64,000 nt of DNA from Deinococcus apachensis DSM 19763 (GCF_000381345.1 NZ_KB906398.1:822378-886377); one strand, 5' to 3'; counted from the first letter of the stretch, positions 27,689 through 38,389 are shown. Notes: a model not told the origin generated them from the letters alone. Made by a program: numbers and translations.

Positions 27689-29707
27689 TCACTTGAGGTT
27701 GCGAGCGAAGGGTTGGTAGCGGGGGCCGCTCTCCTGGAAGTAGCCGGTGGGGTTGAGGTACTCCACCCACATCAGACGCAGAGGCTGCATGATGTGCCCC
27801 AGAATCGTGAGGGCGAACAGGAAAGAGTGCACCAGGAACCCGACGATGATTCCCAGAATCGGGCCGATGATCGGCAACGTGCCGCCCAGACCCCAGCCCA
27901 CGTCCGTGGCGAGATTGGCGAGGATGGCCGCCGCCACACCCACCGCGAAGAGGCGGGTGAAGGAGATGATGAAGCCGCCCTGCGACAGGATCTCGATCAG
28001 CATCAGCGGCGCGCGGGCGAGCACGACGCCCAGCAGGAAGATCACGAAGCCCGCGATCATCACCAGGACGCGCCAGTCGCTGAAGTTCCCCAGAGCGCCG
28101 AAATCGCGGCCCGCCTGCGAGATGAAGGCCAGCGACACCAGGCCCACCATGCCGCCCAGGATGCCCGCGGCCTCCCAGAAGTGGTGCATGTGGCGGTGCT
28201 TGAGGCTGAGTTGCGCGCGCAGGCCCCACGCCCAGAACAGGAACACGATGCCCAGCATCAGGCAGATGAGCAGCACCGTGGTGCTGAATTCCGGCAGGGT
28301 GCGCGGGAAGAGGATCGGGATCAGGCCGGAGGTATGCTCCGCCTCGCCGAGCCGCACGCCCCACAGTCGCTGGGTCAGGGCCGGGTCCACGAAGAACACG
28401 TGCAGCTTCTCCAGCACATTGCCGAAGAACTCACCCGTGAGAATGCCCCAGAGGATGCTCCACAGGCTCATGGTCCGCAGCACGTACCCGACCTGGTACA
28501 GCGTCTTGGGGTCGAGGGTGGTGCCCAGCAGGCCGACCGGCAAGCTCTGGCCGCGGCGGCTGCGCGCCAGCATCCACAGCGAGGCGATCAGGAACAGCAG
28601 CCCGAAGCCGATGTCCGCGACCACGAAGCCGAAGAACAGCGGGAAGAACACCGCCACCACCCACGAGGGGTCGAAGGTGCCGTAGCGGGGCGGGTCGGAG
28701 ATGTTGAGCAGGAACTCGAAGTTCCGCACGTAGCTGTTGTTCCGCAGCTTCACCGGGACCGTCTCGGCGTGGTGCTCGTTGACGGGCTGCACCTCGTACA
28801 GGGCGCGGCCCTTCATCGCGTCCAGCGCCGCGCGGAAGGCGCCCAGGCCCTCGTCGGGCACGTAGCCTTGAAGGACGAAGCCGTACTTGCCGCGCGCCGA
28901 CTGCGAGCGCGCGTCGTCGATGGCGACCCGGTCGGCCAGCGCGTCGCGGATGGCGAACAGCGCGGGACCGTGGGCGTCCGCGAGGCGCCGCTTCTCGGCC
29001 CGGAGCTGATCCAGCGCCCCAGGGTTCTCGCGGGCGATTCGCTCGAACTCGGCCTGAACGGCGCCGACCGGCATCGCGTCGAAGCGGCCCGGCAGGCGCA
29101 GCTCGCCCACCCGGGCACGCGAGAGTGCCGCGCGGGCCTTCTCACGGTCGGCGCGCGGCACGGCCAGAGCGCCCGCGACCACGCGCTCGTTCACCCGGTC
29201 GCTCGCCAGGGCGAAGCGGTCACCGAGGTCCGCGCGCAGGGCGTCCTCGACCCCGCGCAGTTCCTCGGGCGCCCCCACCGTAAAGGTCAGCAGCGCGAGG
29301 CGGCGGCTCTGGTCCACGCCGCCCGCCAGCCGCGCGAGGACGCGCACGACCTCGCCGTAGGCGCCCTGGGTGTCGAGGTCGGCCTGGAGTTCGCTCTCGC
29401 GCGCCCCCAGGGCCGAGGCGGGCTGGGCCACCTCCTCCACCCGCGCTGCCCACTCGCCCTCGGGGAGCAGGGGGGCCGACGCGCCACGCACGGCGCCGAG
29501 TTCCCCCAGGGTGGTCTCGGTGCGGGCGAGCAGGCGCTCGGTGTTGCGGCGCTCGTCGGCGGCGGCGCCGCCCAGCGGCCCGGTCTCGAACCCCTCGGCG
29601 TCGAGGGGAACGATGTGCAGCACCCCCGCCCCTTGCAGGGCAGCCATGACCTCGCGGCTGTCACGCTGACGGCCCGCGACGATCACCTGGTGCATCCGGC
29701 TGATCAA
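27689..29707 (-). CDS. V-type ATP synthase subunit I (a subunit)
   Basis: 672 aa. The N-terminal 330 residues form the soluble peripheral-stalk-binding half (MHQVIVAGRQRDSREVMAAL ...); the C-terminal half has about seven to eight transmembrane helices (e.g. WVVAVFFPLFFGFVVADIGF) and forms the proton half-channels; a conserved Arg is expected near the end in LVHSFLFALTILGHIMQPLR. ATG overlaps the upstream subunit G stop by 4 nt. The largest gene in the operon. Confidence 0.95.
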   Translation of the reverse strand: MISRMHQVIVAGRQRDSREVMAALQGAGVLHIVPLDAEGFETGPLGGAAADERRNTERLLARTETTLGELGAVRGASAPLLPEGEWAARVEEVAQPASALGARESELQADLDTQGAYGEVVRVLARLAGGVDQSRRLALLTFTVGAPEELRGVEDALRADLGDRFALASDRVNERVVAGALAVPRADREKARAALSRARVGELRLPGRFDAMPVGAVQAEFERIARENPGALDQLRAEKRRLADAHGPALFAIRDALADRVAIDDARSQSARGKYGFVLQGYVPDEGLGAFRAALDAMKGRALYEVQPVNEHHAETVPVKLRNNSYVRNFEFLLNISDPPRYGTFDPSWVVAVFFPLFFGFVVADIGFGLLFLIASLWMLARSRRGQSLPVGLLGTTLDPKTLYQVGYVLRTMSLWSILWGILTGEFFGNVLEKLHVFFVDPALTQRLWGVRLGEAEHTSGLIPILFPRTLPEFSTTVLLICLMLGIVFLFWAWGLRAQLSLKHRHMHHFWEAAGILGGMVGLVSLAFISQAGRDFGALGNFSDWRVLVMIAGFVIFLLGVVLARAPLMLIEILSQGGFIISFTRLFAVGVAAAILANLATDVGWGLGGTLPIIGPILGIIVGFLVHSFLFALTILGHIMQPLRLMWVEYLNPTGYFQESGPRYQPFARNLK

Positions 29708-30021
29708 GGCAGCACCGCCCTCAGGATGTGCTCGACGGCGGGGCCCAGCTTGCCCTCGCTGCGGGACTGCACGGCCCCGACCTCCTGCTGCGCGTGGGCG
29801 CGGGCCTCGGCGCGGATCGCTTCCGTCTGCCCGGCCAGCACCTCCTCGAACTCGCGGCGCATCTGCGCGGCCTGCGCCTGCGCGTCTTGCAGGATGCGCG
29901 CGGCCTGCGCCTCGGCGGCCTCGACCTCGCGCTGCGCCTCGGCTCGGGCGGCCTCCAACTGCGCGTCCAGAGCCCGCTCGCGGGTGGCGAGTTCACTCAG
30001 GATTCGACTAGCGGCGTCCAA
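29704..30021 (-). CDS. V-type ATP synthase subunit G/H (peripheral stalk)
   Basis: 105 aa, almost entirely a helical Ala/Glu/Gln/Arg-rich coiled coil (ARAEAQREVEAAEAQAARIL), the form of the peripheral-stalk subunit that pairs with E. First gene of the operon. TTG start at 30021 preceded by GGAGG and 6 nt. Called by composition and position rather than by a specific motif. Confidence 0.85.
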   Translation of the reverse strand: MDAASRILSELATRERALDAQLEAARAEAQREVEAAEAQAARILQDAQAQAAQMRREFEEVLAGQTEAIRAEARAHAQQEVGAVQSRSEGKLGPAVEHILRAVLP

Positions 30022-30257
30022 ATCGCTCCTCCTTTCTCCTCACAACACGGTCTTGTAGAAATGCGGCTCACTTGACTTCTCCAGTGTCCGGCTTCCGTGG
30101 TTCACGGCGCTCCACCCACGGGGAATGGAGCGCACCAGGGCACGAGCCCACTTGTAGAATCACGGGCCCGACGAAGAGTGCTGTCAAGCCCGCGCAGATA
30201 GTACCATAAGGTTCGTTTTAGCCGAGGACAATCATCCTCAGATGGCGCGGGTGCCGG
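30022..30257. promoter_or_regulatory. Upstream region and structured leader of the V-ATPase operon
   Basis: About 235 nt without a gene. Promoter candidates on the minus strand are a perfect -35 TTGACA (30182-30187) with only a poor -10 18 nt on, and TTGTCC-16 nt-TTATGG (30204-30231). The leader contains two adjacent perfect hairpins, CCGTG/CACGG (30095-30107) and GCGCTCCA/TGGAGCGC (30107-30133), and a 9-nt direct repeat CTTGTAGAA at 30052 and 30151. Confidence 0.45.
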
Positions 30258-30291
30258 GAAAAGTCCCGCCCCCGGGGATGCGGCCGGGGGC
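30258..30291 (-). terminator. Terminator-like hairpin after amtB
   Basis: Minus strand GCCCCCGG and CCGGGGGC form an 8-bp stem with an 8-nt loop, followed by GGGACTTTTC, about 35 nt after the amtB stop. Confidence 0.52.
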
Positions 30292-30326
30292 AGGAGGACG
30301 TGGAGGGTCGGAAGGAGGGGTGCCCT

Positions 30327-32017
<1,691 letters not shown>

Positions 32018-32070
32018 GGCGTCTCCTTTTTCCCGCTCAATTTGCAGTGTTCGCATCCCTGCATGGAGCC

Positions 32071-32099
32071 AGGGTAGGAGGAGAGGTGCGGGATGTCAA
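32071..32099 (-). promoter_or_regulatory. Promoter of glnK-amtB
   Basis: Minus strand TTGACA (32094-32099), exactly 17 nt, TACCCT (32071-32076): the strongest sigma-70 match in the window. The start is near 32064, giving a leader of about 47 nt. No sigma-54 element is seen. Confidence 0.7.
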
Positions 32100-32233
32100 C
32101 GAAAAGTTGAACAGATGTACAGACTGATGCGAACAGATTGCAGATCGAGCGGGTTTAGCGAGAGGTCAGAGGTGACAGAAGTGCGGGTTGTGGAGAACCC
32201 TCTGAACAACGGGACGAATTCGGGAGGCCACAA

Positions 32234-32259
32234 GGCTGAGGGGAGAAGCCCCCTCGGCC
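32234..32259. terminator. Hairpin between the DUF4126 gene and glnK
   Basis: GGCTGAGGGG pairs with CCCCTCGGCC (one G-U pair), loop about 6 nt. It lies 28 nt after the DUF4126 stop on the minus strand; no T-tract, so termination is only likely. The rest of 32100-32286 shows nothing else I can name. Confidence 0.35.
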
Positions 32260-32286
32260 TCTCCCCCCCTTGTTGCGTTGGATTGT

Positions 32287-32844
32287 TCAGGTCACTCGGC
32301 GTGCCCGCCTCCCTGCCCACAGCCGGTAGGCCAGGACGAGGACGCCCGCCAACCCCAGCGCGGCGAGCAGCGGGGCGAACACCGCGAGGAGGCTGAGGGT
32401 GAGACTCGCCCCGTCCTCGGCGGTGCTGACGACCGGGTTTGCCAAGCCGCCCGTTGTGGCGGTCGCCAGTGGGCGAATGGCCGCGCGGGTGGTGTGGACG
32501 CCGCCCGCCACGAGCAGGCCCAGCGCCAGGCTGAGCGCCGGGGGCACGTCCGCGATTCCGGCTTGAGCCGTGAAAAGCACCGCCCCCGCCGCCGCGTTCA
32601 CCACCCCGCCGACGAGGTGAAGGGCATGGTCCACGCCCGGAATCTTGTCGCCCACGAAGTCGAGCAGGCCCAGCACCCCGACCCCCAGCAGCACCCAGGG
32701 ATTCCCCAGCAGGTCGTAGGGCGCGCTCAGGTGCAGCACGCCGGAGCGGGAGAGCAGTCCCACGACGAGGAGCGGGATATAGGCGTTCAGACCCGCCGCG
32801 CCCGACAGGCCGAGGGAGGAGAGCAACCCGGACAGCAGTTCCAT
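32287..32844 (-). CDS. DUF4126 domain-containing membrane protein
   Basis: 185 aa with four or five hydrophobic helices and the family start SLGLSGAAGLNAYIPLLVVG, plus DFVGDKIPGVDHALHLVGG near residue 65. Integral membrane protein of unknown function. ATG with AGGGAGAG upstream; TATAGG 5 nt before the ATG could be a promoter overlapping the ribosome-binding site. 35 nt downstream of the M42 peptidase gene. Confidence 0.85.
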   Translation of the reverse strand: MELLSGLLSSLGLSGAAGLNAYIPLLVVGLLSRSGVLHLSAPYDLLGNPWVLLGVGVLGLLDFVGDKIPGVDHALHLVGGVVNAAAGAVLFTAQAGIADVPPALSLALGLLVAGGVHTTRAAIRPLATATTGGLANPVVSTAEDGASLTLSLLAVFAPLLAALGLAGVLVLAYRLWAGRRARRVT

Positions 32845-32879
32845 CTCTCCCTATACGCGCCCCGCTCCCCGGGGTTGCC

Positions 32880-33926
32880 TCAGCGCAGGTAGGCCGCGAG
32901 CAGGTCCACCCCGGCCCGCAGGTCGTCCTCGTGGACGGCTTCCACGATGGTGTGGATGTAGCGGGTGGGGATGCTGAGGGTCACGCTGGGCACACCCGCC
33001 CGCGACTTCTGAATCGCCGCGCCGTCCGTCCCGCCCAGCGGCAGCACCTCAAGCTGGTAGCGGATGCCTTCCCGCTCGGCGAGGTCCACGAGGTCGTCCA
33101 CCAGCCAGCGGGTCGAGATCATGGTGGAGTCGAAGACCTTGATGCCGATGCCGTCCCCCAGGCGGGTGACCGCCTCCTCCGGCCCGACGCCGGGGGTGTC
33201 CACCGCCAGGGTCACGTCCAGACCAATGCCGAGGGTGGGTTCGGCGCCGTAGGCCGCCACCGTGGCGCCGCGCAGCCCCACCTCCTCCTGCACGCTGAAG
33301 ACGGCGACCACATCGTGCCGGGGGCGGGTGTCCCGGAAGCGGCGCAGCACCTCCAGTTGCAGGAACACGCTGGCACGGTCGTCCATCGCCTTGCCCACGG
33401 TGAGCTTGCCCACCTGCCGGGCCGTCTGGTCGAGGGTGACCATGTCGCCCACCCGCACGCGCCGCTTGACCTCCTCACCGTCCAGGCCCAGGTCCACGAA
33501 GAATTCCTTGACCTCGGGCACCTTCTTGCGGTCTTCCGGCGTGGCGATGTGGACAGGTTTACCGCCCGGCGTCATCACGCCCGGGAGGGGGCCGCCGCGC
33601 GTCTGCACCGTCACGTTGCGGGCGAAGAGGTTGCGGGTGTCGAAGCCGCCGAGCGCCTGGAGGCGCAGGAAGCCGCGCTCGTCGATGAAGCTCACCAGGA
33701 AGCCGATCTCGTCCATGTGGGCGCTGAGCATCACGCGCTCGCGCTTGCCCTCGCCCTCACCGCCCCGCAGGGCGAACACGTTGCCGAGGGCGTCCACCCG
33801 CACCTCGTCGGCCAGGCCCTCCAGCTCGCGCAGCACGAGGTCACGCACCGCGTCCTCGTTGCCCGGCACGCCGTTGAGGTCGGAGAGCTGACGAAGAAGG
33901 TCCAGCCGCAGTTCAGTTGTGGTCAC
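32880..33926 (-). CDS. M42 family metallopeptidase (aminopeptidase)
   Basis: Cytosolic M42-family aminopeptidase, 348 aa, usual length. Metal-binding and catalytic residues are visible: SAHMDEIGF near 65, AMDDRAS near 175, the Glu pair in VQEEVGLRGA near 205, DTPG near 235 and the final His in RYIHTIVEAVH near 320. GTG at 33926 fits a leaderless promoter (TATCCT, 7 nt). Members often form large tetrahedral dodecamers (family knowledge). Confidence 0.92.
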   Translation of the reverse strand: MTTTELRLDLLRQLSDLNGVPGNEDAVRDLVLRELEGLADEVRVDALGNVFALRGGEGEGKRERVMLSAHMDEIGFLVSFIDERGFLRLQALGGFDTRNLFARNVTVQTRGGPLPGVMTPGGKPVHIATPEDRKKVPEVKEFFVDLGLDGEEVKRRVRVGDMVTLDQTARQVGKLTVGKAMDDRASVFLQLEVLRRFRDTRPRHDVVAVFSVQEEVGLRGATVAAYGAEPTLGIGLDVTLAVDTPGVGPEEAVTRLGDGIGIKVFDSTMISTRWLVDDLVDLAEREGIRYQLEVLPLGGTDGAAIQKSRAGVPSVTLSIPTRYIHTIVEAVHEDDLRAGVDLLAAYLR

Positions 33927-33933
33927 GCGGGCC

Positions 33934-33939
33934 AGGATA
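33934..33939 (-). promoter_or_regulatory. -10 element TATCCT (leaderless) of the M42 peptidase gene
   Basis: TATCCT, 7 nt, then GTG at 33926 on the minus strand; no ribosome-binding site. Confidence 0.5.
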
Positions 33940-34109
33940 CGCCGCACGGGGAGAGGGTTGATCGAATCTCTACCGGCCGCTGTTCGACTCAGGCGGACGG
34001 CTGGTGAGCATGACCAGTGGTCCGGCCCGTTTTCTGAGGCAGTGGGGTTCTGCGGCGTTGGGGGGGCGTGCCCGTTCACCCCCTCTGCCAGCAGCTCTCC
34101 GAGTCCCAG

Positions 34110-34130
34110 CCTCCCCCCTCAAGGGGGAGG
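34110..34130. repeat. CCTCCCCC/GGGGGAGG hairpin repeat
   Basis: Perfect 8-bp stem with a 5-nt loop CTCAA. It resembles the short C/G-run hairpins that recur between genes in Deinococcus. No T-tract on either strand. Confidence 0.4.
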
Positions 34131-34208
34131 GGCAAAAGATTACGTTCCAGCGCGGGTGTTTGAGACTTGGAATAGGGAGGTGACCAAAGCTGACCGGGCC
34201 GTCGGCAC

Positions 34209-34242
34209 AGGTGAATGGCTCCCGGCCAGGGGGTACTCACCT
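34209..34242 (-). terminator. Hairpin directly after pth
   Basis: Minus strand AGGTGA and TCACCT bracket a GGC/GCC inner pair, 2 nt after the pth stop. No T-run follows, so this is a weak terminator candidate. Confidence 0.35.
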
Positions 34243-34244
34243 GA

Positions 34245-34859
34245 TTAGGACACCGAGGGCACTGCCTCGGGTTCCGGCTTCGGCCGCAGGTCCGTCCCGT
34301 TGAAGCGGGCCTGCCCCTCTGCCAGCCCCTGCGTGGCCCAGACCTCCACCGCGTCCGCCCCCAGCCGCACGAGTTCGGCGAGGGTGCCCGCCTCCTCCTC
34401 GCGCCACTTGCTGAGGACCCAGTCGGCCGGGTCCCAGCCCGCTGGGGGGCGGGAGATGCCGACCTTCAGGCGCGGGAACTTCTCGGTCCCCAGCACGCGG
34501 ATGAGGTCGCGCACCCCGTTCTGCCCGCCGTGCCGCCCACCCAGCCGGAACTTGAGGAGGCCGAAGGGGCTGTCGAGGTCGTCCTGCACCACCAGGAGGC
34601 CGTCCGGCTCCAGCTTGTAGAAGGCGACGAGCGGCCCCACTGCCTTGCCCGACGTGTTCATGAAGGTTTGCGGCTTGACGAGGAGGACCCTGGCGCCCGG
34701 AGCCGCGCCCACCCGCACCTCGGCCACCTCGGCATCCTTGTCCTTGCGCCAGATGGCACCCCAGCGGCGGGCCACCTCGTCCACGACGAGCCAGCCGACG
34801 TTGTGCCGGGTCCGCGCGTACTGCGCGCCCGGATTGCCCAGGCCGACGACGAGGTTCAA
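34245..34859 (-). CDS. pth: Peptidyl-tRNA hydrolase
   Basis: Pth, 204 aa: releases peptides from peptidyl-t[22 protein letters not shown] with the catalytic His near residue 20, [13 protein letters not shown] near 63, DDLDSPFG near 93 and [12 protein letters not shown] near 109 are all present. The C-terminal 20 residues are Pro/Glu-rich and beyond the core. Start is TTG at 34859 with GGAGG about 8 nt upstream in the end of the preceding gene, 3 nt away, so the two are co-transcribed. Confidence 0.95.
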   Translation of the reverse strand: MNLVVGLGNPGAQYARTRHNVGWLVVDEVARRWGAIWRKDKDAEVAEVRVGAAPGARVLLVKPQTFMNTSGKAVGPLVAFYKLEPDGLLVVQDDLDSPFGLLKFRLGGRHGGQNGVRDLIRVLGTEKFPRLKVGISRPPAGWDPADWVLSKWREEEAGTLAELVRLGADAVEVWATQGLAEGQARFNGTDLRPKPEPEAVPSVS

Positions 34860-34862
34860 GGT

Positions 34863-35273
34863 TCAGGCCTCCAGGCTGTTCAGGGTAGCGCGCCACTGGG
34901 CCTCGGTCTCGCGCACGCGGGCCTCGCCCCTCGCCCTCGCGTACCCAGCACGAAAGTCGGCGAAGCGGGTGTCGGTCTCGGCGAAGAGGAGGCCCAGCGC
35001 CTGACGCACGTCCTGCACGTTGCGGTCCGTCAGCACAGTGTCCTTGGTATCGAGCACCTCGTCGAGCGTCGCCATCAGGCCCGAAAGGGGCCGCAGCCAC
35101 TGAAAGGAGGGGTCGTTCATCACCAGTGAGTACAGCGCGAAGGGTCCCCCCACTGGACCGTGCAGGAACTCGTACTCGCCCTTGGCAAAGTCGAGCAGCG
35201 CCGAGTGGAAATGCCGCAGCGCCTGCGCCAGCGCCGTGAGCCGCGCACGTACCTGAGCGTCCGTAGCCGTCAT
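34863..35273 (-). CDS. Conserved-looking hypothetical protein upstream of pth
   Basis: 136 aa, predicted all-helical, no signal or membrane segment. Notable stretch: FAKGEYEFLHGPVGGPFALY around residue 30-50 and DRNVQDVRQALGLLFAETD near 85. I do not recognise a family. ATG at 35273 chosen because TACCCT stands 6 nt upstream (leaderless) and sequence before it looks non-coding. Forms a unit with pth. Confidence 0.68.
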   Translation of the reverse strand: MTATDAQVRARLTALAQALRHFHSALLDFAKGEYEFLHGPVGGPFALYSLVMNDPSFQWLRPLSGLMATLDEVLDTKDTVLTDRNVQDVRQALGLLFAETDTRFADFRAGYARARGEARVRETEAQWRATLNSLEA

Positions 35274-35279
35274 GGGCCA

Positions 35280-35285
35280 AGGGTA
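35280..35285 (-). promoter_or_regulatory. -10 element TACCCT (leaderless) of the hypothetical-pth unit
   Basis: TACCCT, 6 nt, then ATG at 35273 on the minus strand. Confidence 0.45.
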
Positions 35286-35473
35286 GCAGGGGGCGGCGAG
35301 GTCGGCCCGGTCCTTGTCCCCCAATTTCGCGCTGGAGAAGGAGGCCACAACTGTCTTCATCCGTACGTGCATGGTGGGGATGAGCGTCCTCACCCTCACG
35401 CCCTATTCCGCTCCAGCACGTGCGGCGCGAGGAAAACGGCGGGCCAGCGGACGGTCGCCAAACGTGCCGAACT

Positions 35474-35971
35474 CTACCAGCCCAGCGTGCCCGGCTCCCC
35501 CTTGAATGGCCCGACCACGTCCGGCGTGATCCAGCCGCCGTAAAAGCCGCCTGGTTGGGGAATGACGGGCTCGCCGTCCACCCGGCACTCGTCCATCCGG
35601 CCCGCATAGACGGCGATATGGCCCGCGATCTCCCGGAAAGCAGGAGTGGGACGTTCATAACTCCAGCCCGCACCCTGAGCTGTTTTTCCTCCAGCCTGAA
35701 GCGTCCAGTACGACGCCCCGCCCTTCCACTCGCAGACGCTGCCGCCGCCCGCGGGGGTCAGCACGCCCGGCAGAAAGGCCGCGCGCGGCAGGTAGTAGGT
35801 GGGGGGATGGCTCGTTTCCAGGACGCGAAAGGCTTCGGTCGTCTCAGCGATCTTCACCCCACCGAGCCAGATTTCGATGCGATAGGCCGTGCGCTCCAGC
35901 CGGGGAGGGCGAGGGTAGTCCCACACGCTCTCCTGACCGGGACCGGGCTTGACGGGTTGGGGACGCGGCAT
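35474..35971 (-). CDS. DUF427 domain-containing protein
   Basis: 165 aa. The DUF427 core is clear: AYRIEIWLGGVKIAETTEAF, then YYLPRAAF, CEWKGGASYW and AWSYERPTP-like sequence (GWSYERPTPAFREIAGHIAV), ending with VDGEPVIPQPGGFYGGWITP. Function of the family is unknown; likely cytosolic. ATG at 35971, with CACACT 6 nt upstream; the frame extends upstream antisense to the oxidase gene but that part is non-coding. Confidence 0.85.
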   Translation of the reverse strand: MPRPQPVKPGPGQESVWDYPRPPRLERTAYRIEIWLGGVKIAETTEAFRVLETSHPPTYYLPRAAFLPGVLTPAGGGSVCEWKGGASYWTLQAGGKTAQGAGWSYERPTPAFREIAGHIAVYAGRMDECRVDGEPVIPQPGGFYGGWITPDVVGPFKGEPGTLGW

Positions 35972-35977
35972 GGGGGC

Positions 35978-35983
35978 AGTGTG
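35978..35983 (-). promoter_or_regulatory. -10-like CACACT of the DUF427 gene
   Basis: CACACT, 6 nt, then ATG at 35971 on the minus strand. It has the leaderless spacing but deviates from TANNNT. Confidence 0.33.
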
Positions 35984-36026
35984 ATCGCTCCCGCCGATCC
36001 GGGCTGTCGGCCTTCCCCCCATCGGG

Positions 36027-36032
36027 TAGCCT
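36027..36032 (+). promoter_or_regulatory. -10 element TAGCCT (leaderless) of the 2-hydroxy-acid oxidase gene
   Basis: TAGCCT, 5 nt, then ATG at 36038; divergent from the DUF427 gene. Confidence 0.4.
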
Positions 36033-36037
36033 AGCCC

Positions 36038-37150
<1,113 letters not shown>

Positions 37151-37280
37151 GCACAGCGCCTCCCATTCAGGCTTTGATCTCAAGCAAGGACAACGCCCTG
37201 GTGCCTCTGCCCCTCGGGCGGTTCTGACCCGCTCCCCTCGTGTGACTCGTAGAGCCGCTCGCGGAGAGGGCCTGGCGCAG

Positions 37281-37314
37281 CCAGGGGTGAGGGGGCGCCC
37301 AACCGGCGACCTCG
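37281..37314 (+). repeat. Interspersed repeat copy A (intergenic)
   Basis: A 34-nt unit starting CCAGGGGTGAGGGGGCGCCC that matches 48506-48473 (minus strand) at 30 of 34 positions. The surrounding 37235-37280 (GAGAGGGCCTGGCGCAG and upstream) probably belongs to the same element. It sits between the oxidase gene and the MarR promoter. Confidence 0.6.
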
Positions 37315-37381
37315 CCCCATCCGGGCAGCTTCCAGAGGTGGCTCCGAGTAGAGCCAAAAGTCTGCCTGCCGTTACTCAAAT

Positions 37382-37410
37382 TTGACAGGAACCTGTCAGG
37401 AGCTTAGGCT
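37382..37410 (+). promoter_or_regulatory. Promoter of the marR-VOC operon
   Basis: TTGACA (37382-37387), 17-nt spacer, TAGGCT (37405-37410), then 8 nt to the ATG: a strong promoter giving a leaderless or almost leaderless mRNA. Confidence 0.7.
37383..37398. promoter_or_regulatory. Perfect palindromic operator in the marR promoter
   Basis: TGACAGG-AA-CCTGTCA is an exact 7-2-7 inverted repeat covering the -35 and spacer. Its position suggests autorepression by the MarR protein encoded directly downstream (inference). Confidence 0.62.
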
Positions 37411-37418
37411 GAACCTCC

Positions 37419-37877
37419 ATGCCCGAACTTACGGCGGAGGGGGCCGCCTTCACCGACCTGCTGCTGGAGGTCTTTCGGCTGAACGGACGGCTGCTGGACG
37501 CGGGCGACCGCCTGACCCGTCCCCTGGGGCTGAGCAGTGCTCGCTGGCAGGTGCTGGGCATGGTGGAACACGGTCCCGTTACGGTGGCGCAGATCAGCCG
37601 GGTCATGGGTCTGGCGCGGCAGAGCGTGCAGCAACTCACCGACGCCCTGGAGCGGGACGGTTTTCTAGCCTACGTGGACAATCCGGGGCACCGCCGCGCC
37701 CGGCTGGTCCAGCTCACGGCGAAAGGAGAGGCCGCTGCCGCCCACCTCATCCCCGCACAGGCCGAGTGGGCCAACCGGATGGGTGAAGGGCAGACCTCAG
37801 AAACCCTCCAGGCCGCGCTGACCACGCTCCGTGCCCTGCGCGAGCGGCTGGAGCAGGACGCGAACCCGGCCCCCTGA
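37419..37877 (+). CDS. MarR family transcriptional regulator
   Basis: 152 aa winged-helix regulator. DNA-binding part: WQVLGMVEHGPVTVAQISRV, MGLARQSVQQLTDALERDG, then the wing DNPGHRRARLVQLTAKGEA, a classical MarR layout with Asp-x-x-x-x-Arg-Arg. Dimerisation helices flank it. Probably represses its own operon through the palindrome in its promoter, released by an unknown ligand. A VOC-fold protein gene follows 21 nt downstream and is the likely co-regulated function. Confidence 0.92.
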   Translation: MPELTAEGAAFTDLLLEVFRLNGRLLDAGDRLTRPLGLSSARWQVLGMVEHGPVTVAQISRVMGLARQSVQQLTDALERDGFLAYVDNPGHRRARLVQLTAKGEAAAAHLIPAQAEWANRMGEGQTSETLQAALTTLRALRERLEQDANPAP

Positions 37878-37898
37878 TCTCCCCCAGGAGGAACAACC

Positions 37899-38321
37899 AT
37901 GCAGATCACCCAGTCGGCCCTGTCGCTCAACGTGCCGGATCTCCGCGCCTCCGCCGAGTTCCTGCAACGGCACTTCGGCTTCGTGCCCGAGATGGAATAT
38001 GAAGGCGTGGCGTCCCTGACCCGGGGGGACGCGGGATTCAACCTGATCTTCCTGCAAACGGGCCTGTCCACCTTCAAGCCGCGGCACATCGCCGGAAGCG
38101 CCGGGCAGGGGCTGCTCGTCGTCTTCGTGGTGGACGATATCGACGCCGAGTACGCGCGCTTGCGGGCCGAAGGGGTGCCCATCGTCACGCCCATCGAGAC
38201 CGAGCCGTGGGGCGAGCGCTACTTCCAGGTTTCGGACCCCAACGGCGTGATCCTGCAACTGGTCCAGTGGGTCCCGGCACCGGAGGGCAGTCCCTGGGCT
38301 GGGCAGGCGGCGGACGGGTAG
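37899..38321 (+). CDS. VOC (glyoxalase/bleomycin-resistance/dioxygenase) family protein
   Basis: 140 aa with two beta-alpha-beta-beta-beta units: ALSLNVPDLRASAEFLQRHF at the start and FVVDDIDAEYARLRAEGVPI in the second half, ending SDPNGVILQLVQWV. The family includes glyoxalases, antibiotic-binding proteins and dioxygenases; metal ligands are not clear enough to choose. AGGAGG before ATG. Second gene of the marR unit, so it may detoxify or bind a compound sensed by MarR (inference). Confidence 0.87.
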   Translation: MQITQSALSLNVPDLRASAEFLQRHFGFVPEMEYEGVASLTRGDAGFNLIFLQTGLSTFKPRHIAGSAGQGLLVVFVVDDIDAEYARLRAEGVPIVTPIETEPWGERYFQVSDPNGVILQLVQWVPAPEGSPWAGQAADG

Positions 38322-38355
38322 CTCCACGTCCGGTGCGGCGGGGCGCAGAAGCGTT

Positions 38356-38378
38356 GTCATGCTGAGCGCCAGCGAAGC
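38356..38378 (+). repeat. Interspersed repeat copy (GTCATGCTGAGCG family)
   Basis: GTCATGCTGAGCGCCAGCGA; second copy of the repeat at 3671. It fills most of the gap between two convergent genes (VOC and topoisomerase IB). Confidence 0.5.
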
Positions 38379-38389
38379 CCGCCCCAACC

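Larger units (their letters stand above)
33927..34208. other. Gene-free region between the M42 peptidase and Pth genes
   Basis: About 280 nt. It contains the M42 promoter, the palindrome GACCAGTGGTC near 34009, and a hairpin repeat (34110-34130). I see no coding capacity. Confidence 0.5.

Noticed and set aside
27627..28364. Extended N-terminus for subunit K
   Set aside because: The upstream part is an out-of-frame reading of subunit I. A good ribosome-binding site and signal peptide define the ATG at 27626.
30073..30110. Plus-strand TTGACT promoter-like sequence in the V-ATPase upstream region
   Set aside because: No plus-strand gene follows and the -10 is poor; treated as chance.
32018..32056. 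Longer PII reading with 13 extra N-terminal residues
   Set aside because: AAAAGGAG precedes the ATG at 32017, where conserved PII sequence begins; the extra residues overlap that ribosome-binding site.
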